Shown here one piece after another: positions 53,561 through 64,000 of a stretch of 64,000 nucleotides of DNA. The stretch lies in NCBI GenBank assembly GCA_030159075.1, contig BROG01000003.1:2837001-2901000 (forward strand). The letters run 5' to 3'. The translations under genes were made by a program, and so were the position numbers. Under the pieces are notes generated by a model. That model did no database searches, was not told the origin of the DNA, and saw only the letters and a list, made by a program, of their open reading frames with translations. This DNA is from Atrina japonica. Taxonomy: Eukaryota > Mollusca > Bivalvia > Pterioida > Pinnidae. Position 1 is the stretch's first letter. Every line of letters begins with the position of its first letter.

Positions 53561-53814
53561 TATTGAACTAGGGAACACTTAGATATCAATTAGAATTCAG
53601 AATTTGAAAAGGGTCTTAGATATGGACCTTGTATATCGTTCGGGGGTCTAGTTGATGACATAGCGGTAGGCCTATATCAAAATCCACGGAGACTGAAGCG
53701 TTGGGGTTGCTACGAGGGTTTATGAGGATAGTACGGAACCCCGTATATGCCACGTATGAGCTATATTTCATCTGTTTTCAGCCAGATATTTTGGTATAAG
53801 GATATTGTCGCCAT

Positions 53815-53946
53815 TGTCCGCCAGATAATGAGGTAGTGACCGCCAGTTAATAATGTGGCAGCTCCCAGATAATTAAGTGGCGATAGTCAGATAATAAAGT
53901 GGGGACCTCAGGTTAATTAAGTAGGTGGCATCTACCATATAAAAGG
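53815..53946. repeat. degenerate minisatellite, ~32-bp unit
   Basis: About four copies of ccagataat(ga/ta)a..gtggcgac-type units (cgccagataatgaggtagtg, gtcagataataaagtgggg). Confidence 0.7.
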
Positions 53947-54181
53947 ATCATTATCAAGCGGTCCCCAGATGAATATATTTCTAACCAGGCACTTACGGGC
54001 TTCCGTAGGATATTTTCCGAATAGGGCTCATTTTAGGGTGAATAACACTTGAAATAGATTATTATGTGTAGGGTCAGATTTTTATACGTAAAATTATATT
54101 TTTGGTAATAACTTGATGAGTTAAACATAATTACATAAACATAAAAAAAATAATAAATTAGAAACATTTAATGATATGTAT

Positions 54182-54553
<372 letters not shown>

Positions 54554-54693
54554 TTTTACTTTACATATACTACTATTTTTCTACATGCATCGCCATATCC
54601 ATTGTCATTTACATTTAGATAAACACCTTTCACCTCTATCTCTACGACCAAGTTCTCATGTACAGCTATCGAAACATTCATTTTTGAATGCGT

Positions 54694-54985
54694 AGATGGC
54701 CGAATGGTTAGGGCGTCTAGCTTGGGAGCTAGGCGGTTGGTGCCGTAGATCGAGAGTTCAAACTCCAGCCGGGGCATGGTGAGTTTGTTGGTGCCTTGTT
54801 ATTTCTGTATTTGTCCTTTATATATGGTTTATTTATGCAGATAGTATCATTTGTGACCTAAGGTCCTTGGTAATTTTTCAGTGAAATTGTGTCCATGGCC
54901 CTAGGGGTGGGGTGTTAACTCCAGATGGCTCGCTAAAGGAAAAGGTACTATTCTGGTATGACGAGGACGGAATTAGGGCCTGAAA
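54694..54985 (+). mobile_element. tRNA-SINE family 3
   Basis: tRNA-like head 54698-54776 with A box tggccgaatggttaggg, a long variable arm and B box gagttcaaactcc, then a 200-bp body (gacctaaggtccttggtaat, ttcagtgaaattgtg). The long arm suggests derivation from a class II (Ser/Leu-type) tRNA. The acceptor stem does not pair, so this is not a functional tRNA. Confidence 0.75.
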
Positions 54986-55109
54986 TTGACTTATCTTTAC
55001 ATTTAATCACAAGACCGAGTTCATTGTTGATAACATAACTGCAGTACTGGGTTATTAGAAGAAACAATTACGGTCTGGGTCCTCAATGTCCGAGTTCTTA
55101 GATAACCGT

Positions 55110-55210
55110 CATATGTTGGTTTGTATGGGGAAGTTTGCCAATTTACTTGTAGAAGGTCGGTCGGCTCCCGGTTGCATGACCCGATTATCTCCTGTCAAAC
55201 CGGAGCAGGT
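55110..55210 (+). mobile_element. tRNA-SINE family 1 fragment, decayed
   Basis: aagtttgccaatttacttg, aaggtcggtcggctcccgg and cccgattatctcctg match the middle of family 1. Confidence 0.6.
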
Positions 55211-55394
55211 TACACGTAAAATTGAGACTTTTAATTGCCTGTAGTTAGCACAATTGCTTAGTCAGAGTATTTTATGGTTATAACGTGGGTTTGCAGTTTT
55301 ACACTGTCGTTGTACAGTGTAGTGACATTATCCCAGAGCATTTACCTTTCAGAAAATGACACCGCATCTATCATATGTTTGGTGAGATGTAGCA

Positions 55395-55512
55395 CAACAA
55401 CAATGATGATATTGATGATCGTGATGATGGTTGTATTCGTCATCACCCTCGTCGTCATCATCGCCATCACCACCACAACTACCATTATCATCATCATCAT
55501 CATCATCACAAT
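55395..55512. repeat. imperfect (ATC/ATG)n trinucleotide tract
   Basis: Repeated atc/atg/acc triplets; open frames rich in Met, Ile, Val and Thr on both strands are artefacts. Confidence 0.9.
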
Positions 55513-55759
55513 CATTATTTTCATCGACTTATCACTACCACGACTCGTAGAGAGATTTTTAACTAAATCGTCTTACCCGTTTTTTGGCTTTTAATATCTC
55601 GATGGTCCGCCTCCTGGTTGATGGTTTTGCTCTTACTTGCTTCAACCTTGGATATTCCTTCTGATAAAAGGTAGATGACCAATGCCAACTTGAAGCACAT
55701 AATATTTTATGTTCTGTCCTCCAGAAAGGACTCTTTCCAAAACTCTTAAACAAACCTTT

Positions 55760-57940
55760 GTATTATTTTCCATTAAGTATAGATAAATTTAAATGAAATC
55801 AAATACGATCCAGAAATGCACAGTTGATTACGAAAACGATCGATCTGCAACATGGTTTTCCATTGGTTTTACATAAGGTTTCTGCTTTTGATATCCACAA
55901 TCGGCTTTCCACGATTATCCATACTTATATGACCTACGTTTTCAAAGTCGCGATCTTGTTCAATATATTACTTTGGAGTTCAATTCAGACCTTTGAGAAT
56001 GTTGGTATTTGTGCTTTTAACTTCCACATAAATCTAATGTGAATGAATGCTTGCAAGTATTGTCTTAACAGGCATGCTATTTTCAAAGGTTTGCAAAAAT
56101 AATTTACATGTAAATTCCCCGTGATAAAGACTTGCGCTCCGCTAGCTAACACGTCGGGAGAATATAATTAACCTTGATAAACTGTGCGTTCACGAGTACT
56201 TGACTAAAATTAAAAAGAAAATTAAGTTCTACGAGAAATTGATTAAATCCTTCCACATACAAAAAAGAACGCTATCGCGTACTATCTAGAAAGCTGTTCA
56301 CAGATTTTACCAGATTGCCGCTAATTTAATTTTCAGGTACTCTATTTTTTCATTTAATTTTTTCTTTTTCTTTCGTTTCCCCACAGGTAGTGGCGATAAT
56401 TGGTCGCTACCTGTGGAGTAAAAAAACTACTGACATTGTGCAAAAAGATTATCCAAAACAATATCAAACCCAATCAAAACGGTTTTAATGGATTTCAACA
56501 AGTTAAAACATACTGTAAGAAAGGTTCCGGACATTGTTGAGTATCGGTTTTCTCAGCGTACGTTATTTCTTTTGTGCCTTATTTTGTGTTCGCTGTTTCG
56601 CCATTAGAGCGGAGTAGACTACACGGTTGAAATGTAGTCCTAACAACCTATCTTCTGTTGTATGTGTGTGGCGAGGTCAAATTTAACACTGTACATCTTC
56701 AATAATTTGTTTTACCACATTACACCGAATGGTTAACGTTTAAACGCAACAAAGTTATAGAAAATAACACTTTGAATATATTAGACTGTTGGGAACTGCT
56801 TTGTCTGTGTGATGAAAACTTTGTCACAGATATTGCGATTTCCAGATGGTGTTAATATGAATAAATATTTTATTTGTTTTGTTTGTTTTATGTTATATTG
56901 TTTGTTTGGTGGGTTTTTTTTTTTTTGGGGGGGGGGGGTATTTGTTGTAATGGTCGACTTCCGACACTGAAAAAAATATTAATATATCTTACATACAGTA
57001 TACACATACATGTTGAGTTTTTATCACGGTGAGTGTGTTTTCAAATAGGTAGTTAGGAATTTTCAATCTAGGGCGGACGCTTTACATAGCAAAAACATGA
57101 AAGCTAGAAAAGTTAGAAGCTGGAAATAACTCTTTGAACTTCCATCATGTTTTCAGATAGATTGATGTTTTCTGACCCGCCACGATTTATCAAATGAATT
57201 GGATTTTCTGTGATTTTTTTCTGGCATGCATCGTACAACAATTTTAACGTTACCCCTTACACACCCGTGCTTTTGAAAAAAAAATATGGATCCACCACTG
57301 TTGTCTATGGAATAACAGGTCGTATCTCTGGACTTCTCGCCTTGTACATGTTGGTTTCATTGACACAATGTTAATCATTCATGATTGCCGCAATTTACAC
57401 ACTTGGTCAGCAGGTCAACACTTTTTAATAAGGTAAATAAAGAAGTGAGTTTGAAAAGCAGACAATAAAAAGGTTCTCTAAATTTATTTATTAAGCCGAA
57501 TGAATTCGATGTCTGATTTTTCTACGTTTTTGTCTACATAAATTTGAATTTATTCGAACATCTTATCAACTGCGACATGCACCGCGAAATTTCTTACGAC
57601 TTCGCATGAAAGAAACATACGCCTAATTTATCCGTTTGGTTTGAAACAAACTTTCAAAATTTAACTTCATTACATGTTTTTTCACTGATCAGTGATCTAT
57701 ATATAAACTTTATATATCAAAGAATAGTAGAATTTTATTTATCTCTACACCTGCAGCGTAATTTCTTTTTTCAAATGGTCCAATATTTTATTTGGATGGA
57801 CCACAGAAATACGTATTTTTCTTGTCATGATCTAAATCATCATTGACATAAATTTCAAACTATGATTATATTTATCTATCTATTTACTTACTTTTCAGAA
57901 ATCCATTTTTCTATCACTTGTCCTTCATTTGTACGACGAA
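55760..57940. other. non-coding stretch
   Basis: No gene recognised. One compact hairpin at 56384-56418 (ccacaggtag ... ctacctgtgg) and a T/G homopolymer pair at ~56912-56938 were noted. Confidence 0.45.
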
Positions 57941-57944
57941 TTTA

Positions 57945-58335
57945 GATGTCGAGGGGAGGGGGAAATGCTATATCACCTTGGATGGAGAGATAAGCCCATT
58001 CCCGATGTACCGGAACTACTTTTGTCGTCTGCTTGTAAACAAAGTTGGATGCATTATCCTTTTCAACTTGAGAGAAAACATTCAAACTCCATTTGAGGGA
58101 GGGATGGCGAAATTTCAATTCAAGTACACACCATTTTATTTGTCCATTACTCAGCAAGCCTCGTCATGGACAAATAAAACTACTTTGTGCACTTGGATTA
58201 AAATTTTGCCATCACTCCTTCAAAGTAGTGATAGATTGCATTATTCCCACGAATTCAAATGGGAACACAGGGATGACAAGAGTTTCAAATGGGGGTTCAA
58301 GTTGCACCCCTTAGTTATACCACTGCTCATCATAT
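57945..58335. mobile_element. long imperfect foldback element
   Basis: Centre at ~58157: ttttatttgtccatta faces atggacaaataaaac. Outward, gatggcgaaatttcaattca pairs with the inverse of ggattaaaattttgccatca, and ggatgcattatcc region with gattgcattattcc. A 151-residue + frame crosses it but has no recognisable domain. Confidence 0.7.
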
Positions 58336-58753
58336 ACTTTCTTTATCATTGTTTTACAAGTACAGCAGGGTGACAAAAGTTAGGAAACTAATTATTTTTC
58401 GCTATATATTTCAAACAAAACCACATAAAAAAAGAATACTACTGAGTCGATTCCTAAAGTCAATTCCATTACAAGTTCCGCTATTAACCATTGATGTTTC
58501 CATGTTTGTTTTGTGTTACGATTCTATTGTAATATTCATTTTAAAGTACTAATAAGTTTTGCAGGATACAAAATTTTAATGTCTCTTTTTGTGTGTGTAA
58601 ATAGGGAATTTTGACATAGAAAGTTAATTTTCTTTTGAGAAATCGCTAAATCTTTAAAACATTTTAAAGTTTTACACTAATAGGAAGAAATACATAATTT
58701 TAAAATGAAAGTCATTTATATTTTGAATTTTGTTGTATACAGTTATGGATACA

Positions 58754-58783
58754 CAGTGGCGTAGGAAGCAAATCAAAAGTGGG

Positions 58784-58815
<32 letters not shown>

Positions 58816-58822
58816 GAAAGCG
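58754..58822. mobile_element. end of a cagtggcgtaggaag-type element
   Basis: Shares ggaagcaaatcaaaagtggggg with ggaagcaaattgaaagtggggg at 54191. A poly-T run follows. The opposite terminus is not found. Confidence 0.55.
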
Positions 58823-58919
58823 GTTTCCCCAGGAAAAAAAGTTGTCATGTGCCTTTTGATTATGCAGTTAGTACATACAACAGTGGTGGATGTAGAAAAA
58901 AATTAAAAGTTGATGTTTT

Positions 58920-59325
58920 AGTGATGCAATGCATACATCATGAAAAGCAGACTGATGATTCAAAGTTGGAGTAGTGTAAATATAAAATTTATTCGCCGAA
59001 CGGAGCGAGGCACAAAAAATTTTGGGAAATTTGTTTTAATTTGGAGACATAAAATTATACCTATTTGTGATGCAATGCAAACATCATTAATAGCACGGAC
59101 TGAGGATTCAAAGTAGGAGTAACGTAAATTTATTCGCCAGGCGGAGCGAGACGCGAAATTGGGGGGGGGGGGATTCGTTTTTATTTCGGTGATATAAAAT
59201 TATACCTATTTATGATACAATGCATATATCATCAAAAGCAGACTGAGGATTCAGAGTTGGAGAAGGTGTAAATTTATAATTTATTCGCCGGGCGGAGCGA
59301 GGCGCAAAAAAAAAAATGGAAAAAT
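58920..59325. repeat. ~145-bp tandem repeat, about 2.8 copies
   Basis: Units start at ~58923, 59069 and 59214 (gat(g/a)caatgcatacatcat). Each carries gactgaggattcaaagt, ttattcgccgggcggagcga and aaaattatacctattt. Spacing is 146 and 145 bp. Confidence 0.9.
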
Positions 59326-60284
59326 TTGATTTTAATTTTCCGACTTTTTATAGAAAAATTAAGGATTTCACAACTAATTTATAAACTTTAGGGACACGCT
59401 CTCCTTGGTTACTTCACATAATTTTAAATGTTGGTTTAATTGTCAGGCAATATTCATTAGGGGTCGTGTTTTATGCATCTACATTTCGATTTTTGTTATC
59501 ACTTTTACTACTTTTACTTGATGTGCAATAAAAAATAAGAGGTATACACAGACACAAAAAAAAAATTGGTGAAAATAAGGTCAGATACAGTGTGGTATTT
59601 ACATAGGCCATTCCAAGATTTTTTCTCTGTTTAGCGTCCCCTGATATATAGGTTTTGAGATCATAAAACGAAAAAAAAATCTTGTGAAAATAATTGGAAC
59701 AAAGCTCTAAAATGAACTGTTTAACATGAAAATTTATTTTCATCGTCGTAAAAACTAACATTTCATAGGTTATTTATCAATATGTACCATCTGGCTTTTG
59801 TAAGTTTTATTTTGTTTTTCTTTTGTTAACATATTCGGATAACACTTGAATGTGCAGAAAATTGCATTTATTCTCATAAAAATGCCTTGTGTTTTTTCTG
59901 TTGTTTTGTGTTGTTTTTTTTCGATAGAAAGATAGGTTTTTGATTTTAGGGTGGACACTAAACATAAAAAAAAACTTTAAAATGGCCCAATTAATTGGAG
60001 TTCAAGAAGTGCCAAACCTGGTTTTCTCAAGCAATTTTCACAAAATATATAGGAGTTTTAGAATTTTTTTATGCCTGTGTATAGCTATTTTCTGTTATTG
60101 TATATCAATCTAAGTATTAAAAATGGAGAGAAAAATGAGGAGAAAAAAACAGCTATAATGCCTGCTTTAATGTCATGATAAATAAAAAATCAGCATTTTA
60201 AAAATGTATTTTTCTATAAGAATATCAATTAAACAAAAACACAAAATTAATCCCATATTTGACGACGGATGAGATGTCTCGATT
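59326..60284. other. non-coding stretch upstream of TRAPPC5
   Basis: No gene or repeat recognised; - strand open frames have no domain. A-rich homopolymers are common. Confidence 0.45.
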
Positions 60285-60384
60285 ATATGGCGAGTTCGGC
60301 ATTTTGGACGAGTTGTCTTTCCGGCGAGTTGTCTAACATTCATTAGTTTTAGATTGAGCTGAGCCGAGTATACTCCCTTTAAAC

Positions 60385-60450
60385 ATGGCTTCCACACATA
60401 AACAGAAACCGAGCAGTCTCGACAAACCACTTGGAAAAGGCAAAGCAGAG
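60385..60450 (+). CDS. TRAPPC5: TRAPPC5 exon 1 with start codon
   Basis: 22 codons from ATG: MASTHKQKPSSLDKPLGKGK then AE, ending in phase 0 at 60450 before gtatat. The sequence just upstream (60285-60384) is less AT-rich than its surroundings and should hold the 5' UTR and core promoter. No TATA box is obvious. Confidence 0.93.
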
Positions 60451-63400
60451 GTATATAAGATATTCCACTCATGTAAGACTTAAATAGTATTTGTTGAATA
60501 CGTTTCTGTGGTAAGTTATTCATTTCTGTCTTGTAAAATTGCAGGTAAACGTCGCCACATTTGCTCTGCTGTTTTCTGAGATCGTCCAATATTGTCAAAA
60601 CCGAGTGTATAGTGTAACAGAATTACAAAACAAGTAAGTCTCCAATACACAGTCATGAATTTTGTATATTTTATATTATCTGGACTTCTCAGGGCTTACA
60701 TTGAAATTTTAACGAATGAGTAAATCCCTTCGGATATATCCTGAATGAAAGAATGGTCTGTTCGACCTGAAATCCATTCGATTCGAGAATACTCTGCCCA
60801 GGTTAATTATAGCTTTTTAGTTTGCAACTAGACTACAATTGGATTTAAAAACTGATATATTGTTTTGTTTTCATTGTTTTTGTCATGTTTTGTTTTGCAA
60901 TCATAGACATGCATGTAATTATGCAATTTTGTTAATACACAAATTGAAGTGTAATCAAACATTCACAAAATTCTAACATGGATTAAAATAATGTTATCAA
61001 GATTTAGGCTACCACAGTCAGAGATAATAAAAATAACCGCAGGCAGAACAGGGAAAGGGTTAAAAAAAACATCTCCCTAGTCCTAATAAAATGTGTAAAA
61101 TAGAAAAAGTTAAAAGATTTATTCATTTTATTAACCTCGTCCAAAAATGAAGAAAAACATCATTTCTGTTGCTTAAACTCATCAACCCCCAACCCCCCCC
61201 CCCTGAAAAACAATGGACTTAGACTAGTCCAAATGTGTCTTTAGGATGAATGAGTCAAGATTTGGTGTGACAAGTAAATGGCAGGAGGTACAATGTAGCT
61301 AATTTACTTGAATTTGATATTTTTTGCATGTCATTTCCATTACATTCTATAAAGTTTACATATGTGTAGGCTTCATAAGATTCTTCAAGTGTTTTGCTGT
61401 AAAATGTGAAGACAATAATATGATATTAATGATGTTAGGAATAACAGTAATTTACAGTGTTTTTACCATTAATACTGTTGTTATGGATATTTGAGCCAGT
61501 GGCTGGGAAAAGCTAGGATCCTTATAACATAATCAGTAAAATGTGAGAAAACAAGGAATTTTGTCTGACGTAATATGGCTAATTTTGTAGATTTTTCACA
61601 CCAGAAACAAAAAGAGTTGATCTTGCCAGTGCCCATTCTCATTTTGTATTTATTTAATCCACATAATTATGTTCAAGTTTCTGAAAACATAAAAAAATCA
61701 CAATTTTCCTCCCAAATTATCCTAAGGATCATTTTCCTAGCCACTGGCTCAATATTAATGCTGTCAAATAAAGTTGGTTACTGTATGAAAATCATATATG
61801 ATAGAAAAATATATTTTCTTTTAGACTGGCGGAGATGGGACAACACATTGGACTACATATGCTTGATATTCTATTTGTCAGAGAAAAGGGTTATAAGAGA
61901 GAAACTAAGCTTTTAAATATGTTGCTTTTTATCAAAAACAATTTCTGGAAGGTAAGTTTGTTAATTAATTTTTTTACTCTCATTTGTTTTCATTTCTTGT
62001 AGGTAGTAAATGATCATGATGATATATATATATATTTTTTCTATTAAAGTAAGTGTACACTCGACATATTGTACATATTCTGTATTATGTTTTTAACTTT
62101 ACTTTATCATATGTCTGTATTAGATATGACTACATTTGTATATGCAATACTGACATGCCCCCATGCATTAATTATTCTCTTAATGCACCCCCCATGCATT
62201 AAATACTCTTTGAATGCACCCCCTGTTTGGAACCTCTCTATTTATATTGCAATCAAGCCTTAAGACTGATATTGAGAACATTGAGCTGAGATGGAGTATG
62301 ATATCAAAATGGTTATATAATAATCTCTCTATATATACCAGTATATAAAATGTATACCGGTATATATATATATATAGATATATATATATTTGGGAGGGGG
62401 TCTTTCAATTTGCACTGATAGGATTTTGTGTCAGATGATTCAGACTTACAGTGTTTAATGATGTAAGAACAGATTACATGTATTTATATAGTTTGGGTCA
62501 CATTTGGGTAATTTGTACTTTGTGAAGGACAGATACAGTAATGTATATTTCACAAATATAACGAGAATGGGTCCCCCCACCAGTATATATACTGGTATAT
62601 TTTTTTGGGGTACAGTATGTAGCTTTAGGATTTTGTGTCAGATAACCGAGTTTCGTCTTATTTTAAACAAATTTGGCAGTATGTAACTGGCCTACACAGG
62701 TGGTGACAATATATATATATACAGTCAAACCTCGTTATCTCGAAGTCGTCGGGACCAAACAAAAAATTTGAGATAAACGGGTCTTCGAGTTAAAAGGTCT
62801 GTCACTAAATACAATCCTGCTTCCTCTATTGAGCATCTTGGTTGTTGCCAGAATACTTGTAGGCCTACATGTATACCGTTTGTCTCTTATCGTCAGTTTA
62901 TGTGCACTCTGACGGCAACAAAAACCATGTGTTGTGTCAAACAATATTCAAAGCAAATTAAAAGGAATGAATTACGTTTGAGTATTTATTTCTTAATACA
63001 AAACTGTATTGGCAAGTAAAGATCACTCACATTTTAACAGGAACATCCTATGCTCTGTTTTAGATCACGAAATGGATACTATTATTATACATTGAAGAAC
63101 AGGAAATCTAAAAACGAATTATAGAAAGTAACATTAACCATATAGATTTAAGATCAGAGAGCAAAATAAAGGAATTTTGGTGAAGATATTTATTTATTGT
63201 ATGTACTCAAAATAATACAGAAATCATATTTGTTCAGTTCTAGTCAAATAATCACAATGACTTTATGACGATGTACAAAAATTTAACTTCGAGATAACTG
63301 GTCAATTTCACATTTAATCCAAACATCGAGACCAAGTTTTAACATCGACATTAGCAATTTTCGACTTTTCTGATCTCGAGTTATCAGGTCTTTTATTAGT

Positions 63401-63629
63401 AAGATATTGAAGGAAAATTGCCGGGACCGGCACTTGATCTCAAGATAACCGGATAAATCAAGATTACCGATCTCGACATAATGAGATTTGAATGTATATG
63501 CTATAATAGACATAATGTATCTCAGATACTGTAAGTTGCATTATAACTTGCTTAACTTTGGTTATTTTCAGACTTTGTTTGGTAAAGAAGCAGACAGACT
63601 AGAACATTCCAATGATGATGAAAGAACTT
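60385..63629 (+). CDS. TRAPPC5: TRAPPC5 (TRAPP complex subunit 5), first four exons, runs off the right edge
   Basis: Bet3-family subunit of the TRAPP complexes that tether vesicles and activate Rab1/Rab11-type GTPases at ER-Golgi and Golgi. Exons 60385-60450, 60545-60633, 61825-61951 and 63572-63629 join in frame to 113 complete residues of about 190. The ATG sits in a good context (aaacATGg), which fixes the start. Recognisable blocks: LDKPLGKGKAEVNVATFALL, FSEIVQYCQNRVYSVTELQN, LAEMGQHIGLHMLDILFVRE, KGYKRETKLLNMLLFIKNN, FWKTLFGKEADRLEHSNDDE. These are diagnostic of TRAPPC5 (TRS31). The remaining exons (IEKEPL onward) are beyond 64000. It lies head to head with the ADAMTS gene. Confidence 0.96.
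60545..60633 (+). CDS. TRAPPC5: TRAPPC5 exon 2
   Basis: After attgcag: VNVATFALLFSEIVQYCQ then RVYSVTELQN, ending with two bases of a Lys codon before gtaagt. The preceding intron is only 94 bp. Confidence 0.96.
61491..61752. mobile_element. 262-bp MITE in TRAPPC5 intron 2
   Basis: Left ttgagccagtggctgggaaa and right ttttcctagccactggctcaa are inverses over about 20 bp with one mismatch. The 113-residue frame beginning inside is a hybrid of MITE and exon 3 sequence. Confidence 0.9.
61825..61951 (+). CDS. TRAPPC5: TRAPPC5 exon 3
   Basis: After tcttttag: LAEMGQHIGLHMLDILFVRE, KGYKRETKLLNMLLFIKNN, FWK. It ends in phase 0 at 61951 before gtaagt. Confidence 0.97.
62140..62225. repeat. short tandem repeat, ~34-bp unit, three copies
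   Basis: Three versions of catgcccccatgcattaa / aatgcaccccccatgcatta / gaatgcaccccctg in TRAPPC5 intron 3. Confidence 0.7.
62720..63495. mobile_element. ~776-bp element with acagtcaaacctcgttatct termini in TRAPPC5 intron 3
   Basis: Left acagtcaaacctcgttatct, right ataatgagatttgaatgt, inverse with a few mismatches. Subterminal gtcgtcgggacc faces gccgggaccggc. Many internal 'cgagataac/ttatctcgag' fragments. No transposase frame. Pogo/Tigger-like termini style. Confidence 0.75.
63572..63629 (+). CDS. TRAPPC5: TRAPPC5 exon 4
   Basis: After attttcag: TLFGKEADRLEHSNDDERT and one base of the next codon, before gtatcc. The following residues expected in the family (Tyr/Phe-Ile-Glu-Lys-Glu-Pro-Leu) are not found before 64000. 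Confidence 0.95.
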
Positions 63630-63654
63630 GTATCCTTTTCTTGTGATATAAACA

Positions 63655-64000
63655 GTACAGTAGAACCAGTTTTGAGAGACCACTGTCATGAAAGACCACC
63701 TGTATTTTGAGACACAAGGTTAAAATAATTATAGTAAACTGATTTAAAGAATAGTCCAGAATATATGGTTAGGGTCGCCCCAGGTCACAAATAGTTATAG
63801 ATGTAGCTGCAGCGTTGTCTGTAACCCACCAAGTCTTAGTTTTTCATCAATCAATTGCAAACTGTTAATGTGTCGGACATCCAAGTCTTAAAACTTTAAA
63901 CTTTTGGTAAAATAGGTCCCAGTAAGTAGGTACAATGTTCTGTTGTCAAAACTCTTAAATTCTTCATTACTGTAAAATCATGCCCCAAAGTATACAAAAG
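63655..64000. other. TRAPPC5 intron 4, with a possible CAGT-terminus element start
   Basis: Tacagtagaaccagttttga at 63657 looks like another MITE left end; its right end would be outside the window. No further TRAPPC5 exon is found before 64000. Confidence 0.45.

Larger units (their letters stand above)
52903..54030. repeat. pair of ~55-bp direct repeats 1.06 kb apart
   Basis: 52907 and 53969 share atatatttctaac, ggca, (t)cttacgggc / tctacgggc, tccgtag and a ta-cga/ccga tail. Could be ends of a deleted element or two single copies. Confidence 0.5.

Noticed and set aside
53251..53589. - strand frame with a hydrophobic start, as a possible ADAMTS signal-peptide exon
   Set aside because: It begins at TTG, has no convincing phase 1 donor, and lies in a dispersed repeat that has a second copy at 51690.
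54698..54776. tRNA gene with long variable arm
   Set aside because: A and B boxes are present but the acceptor stem does not pair and a SINE body follows; it is a SINE head. The same applies to the heads at 22470-22548, 29648-29730 and 30350-30432.
55274..55594. 106-residue + frame with a hydrophobic core
   Set aside because: Comes from the imperfect (ATC)n tract.
61575..61916. 113-residue + frame
   Set aside because: Its first two thirds are MITE and intron; its end is TRAPPC5 exon 3 in a wrong frame.

Overview
The window is AT-rich animal DNA. It has spliced genes with canonical GT/AG introns, many long microsatellites, several tRNA-derived SINE families and many short inverted-repeat (MITE-like) DNA transposons. 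The coding content is metazoan extracellular-matrix biology. The repeat style (CAGT-type TIR MITEs, SINEs ending in a 'ccatatgactgaaaaattg' type tail, a 'gggcctaaacggtcacctgag' element) suggests a mollusc, most probably a bivalve. That organism call is inference from style, not from a database match.

Three real genes can be reconstructed exon by exon. (1) On the + strand, 13676-26443 carries nine exons of a FREM1 orthologue (FRAS1-related extracellular matrix protein 1). They encode 2077 residues: about twelve CSPG repeats, one Calx-beta domain, a lysine/arginine-rich linker and a C-type lectin domain, ending at a stop. Only the short N-terminal signal-peptide portion is missing; it lies in an unrecognised exon upstream or off the left edge. 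(2) On the - strand, 50048-31100 carries 23 exons of a secreted ADAMTS metalloprotease. They encode 1075 residues in the order propeptide, furin site, zinc metalloprotease, disintegrin-like, TSP1, Cys-rich, spacer, four TSP1 and PLAC. Only the signal-peptide exon is not found. (3) On the + strand, 60385 to beyond 63629 carries the first four exons of TRAPPC5, a Bet3-family subunit of the TRAPP vesicle-tethering complexes. The gene runs off the right edge. All exon phases join without a frameshift: 6234 nt for FREM1, 3228 nt after the first split codon for ADAMTS, 340 nt for the TRAPPC5 part.

Layout: 1-13675 is non-coding repeat-bearing DNA (probable 5' intron or flank of FREM1). 13676-26443 is FREM1. 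26444-31099 is the intergenic gap between two convergent genes. 31100-50048 is ADAMTS. 50049-60384 is repeat-rich DNA between the ADAMTS and TRAPPC5 genes, which are arranged head to head. 60385-64000 is TRAPPC5 with transposon-filled introns.

FREM1 and ADAMTS are both secreted matrix proteins: one is a basement-membrane adhesion component and the other a matrix-modifying protease. They sit tail to tail. TRAPPC5 is a housekeeping trafficking gene with no evident functional link. I found no rRNA, CRISPR, phage or intact transposase gene. Nearly all other open frames come from microsatellites, minisatellites or mobile elements.
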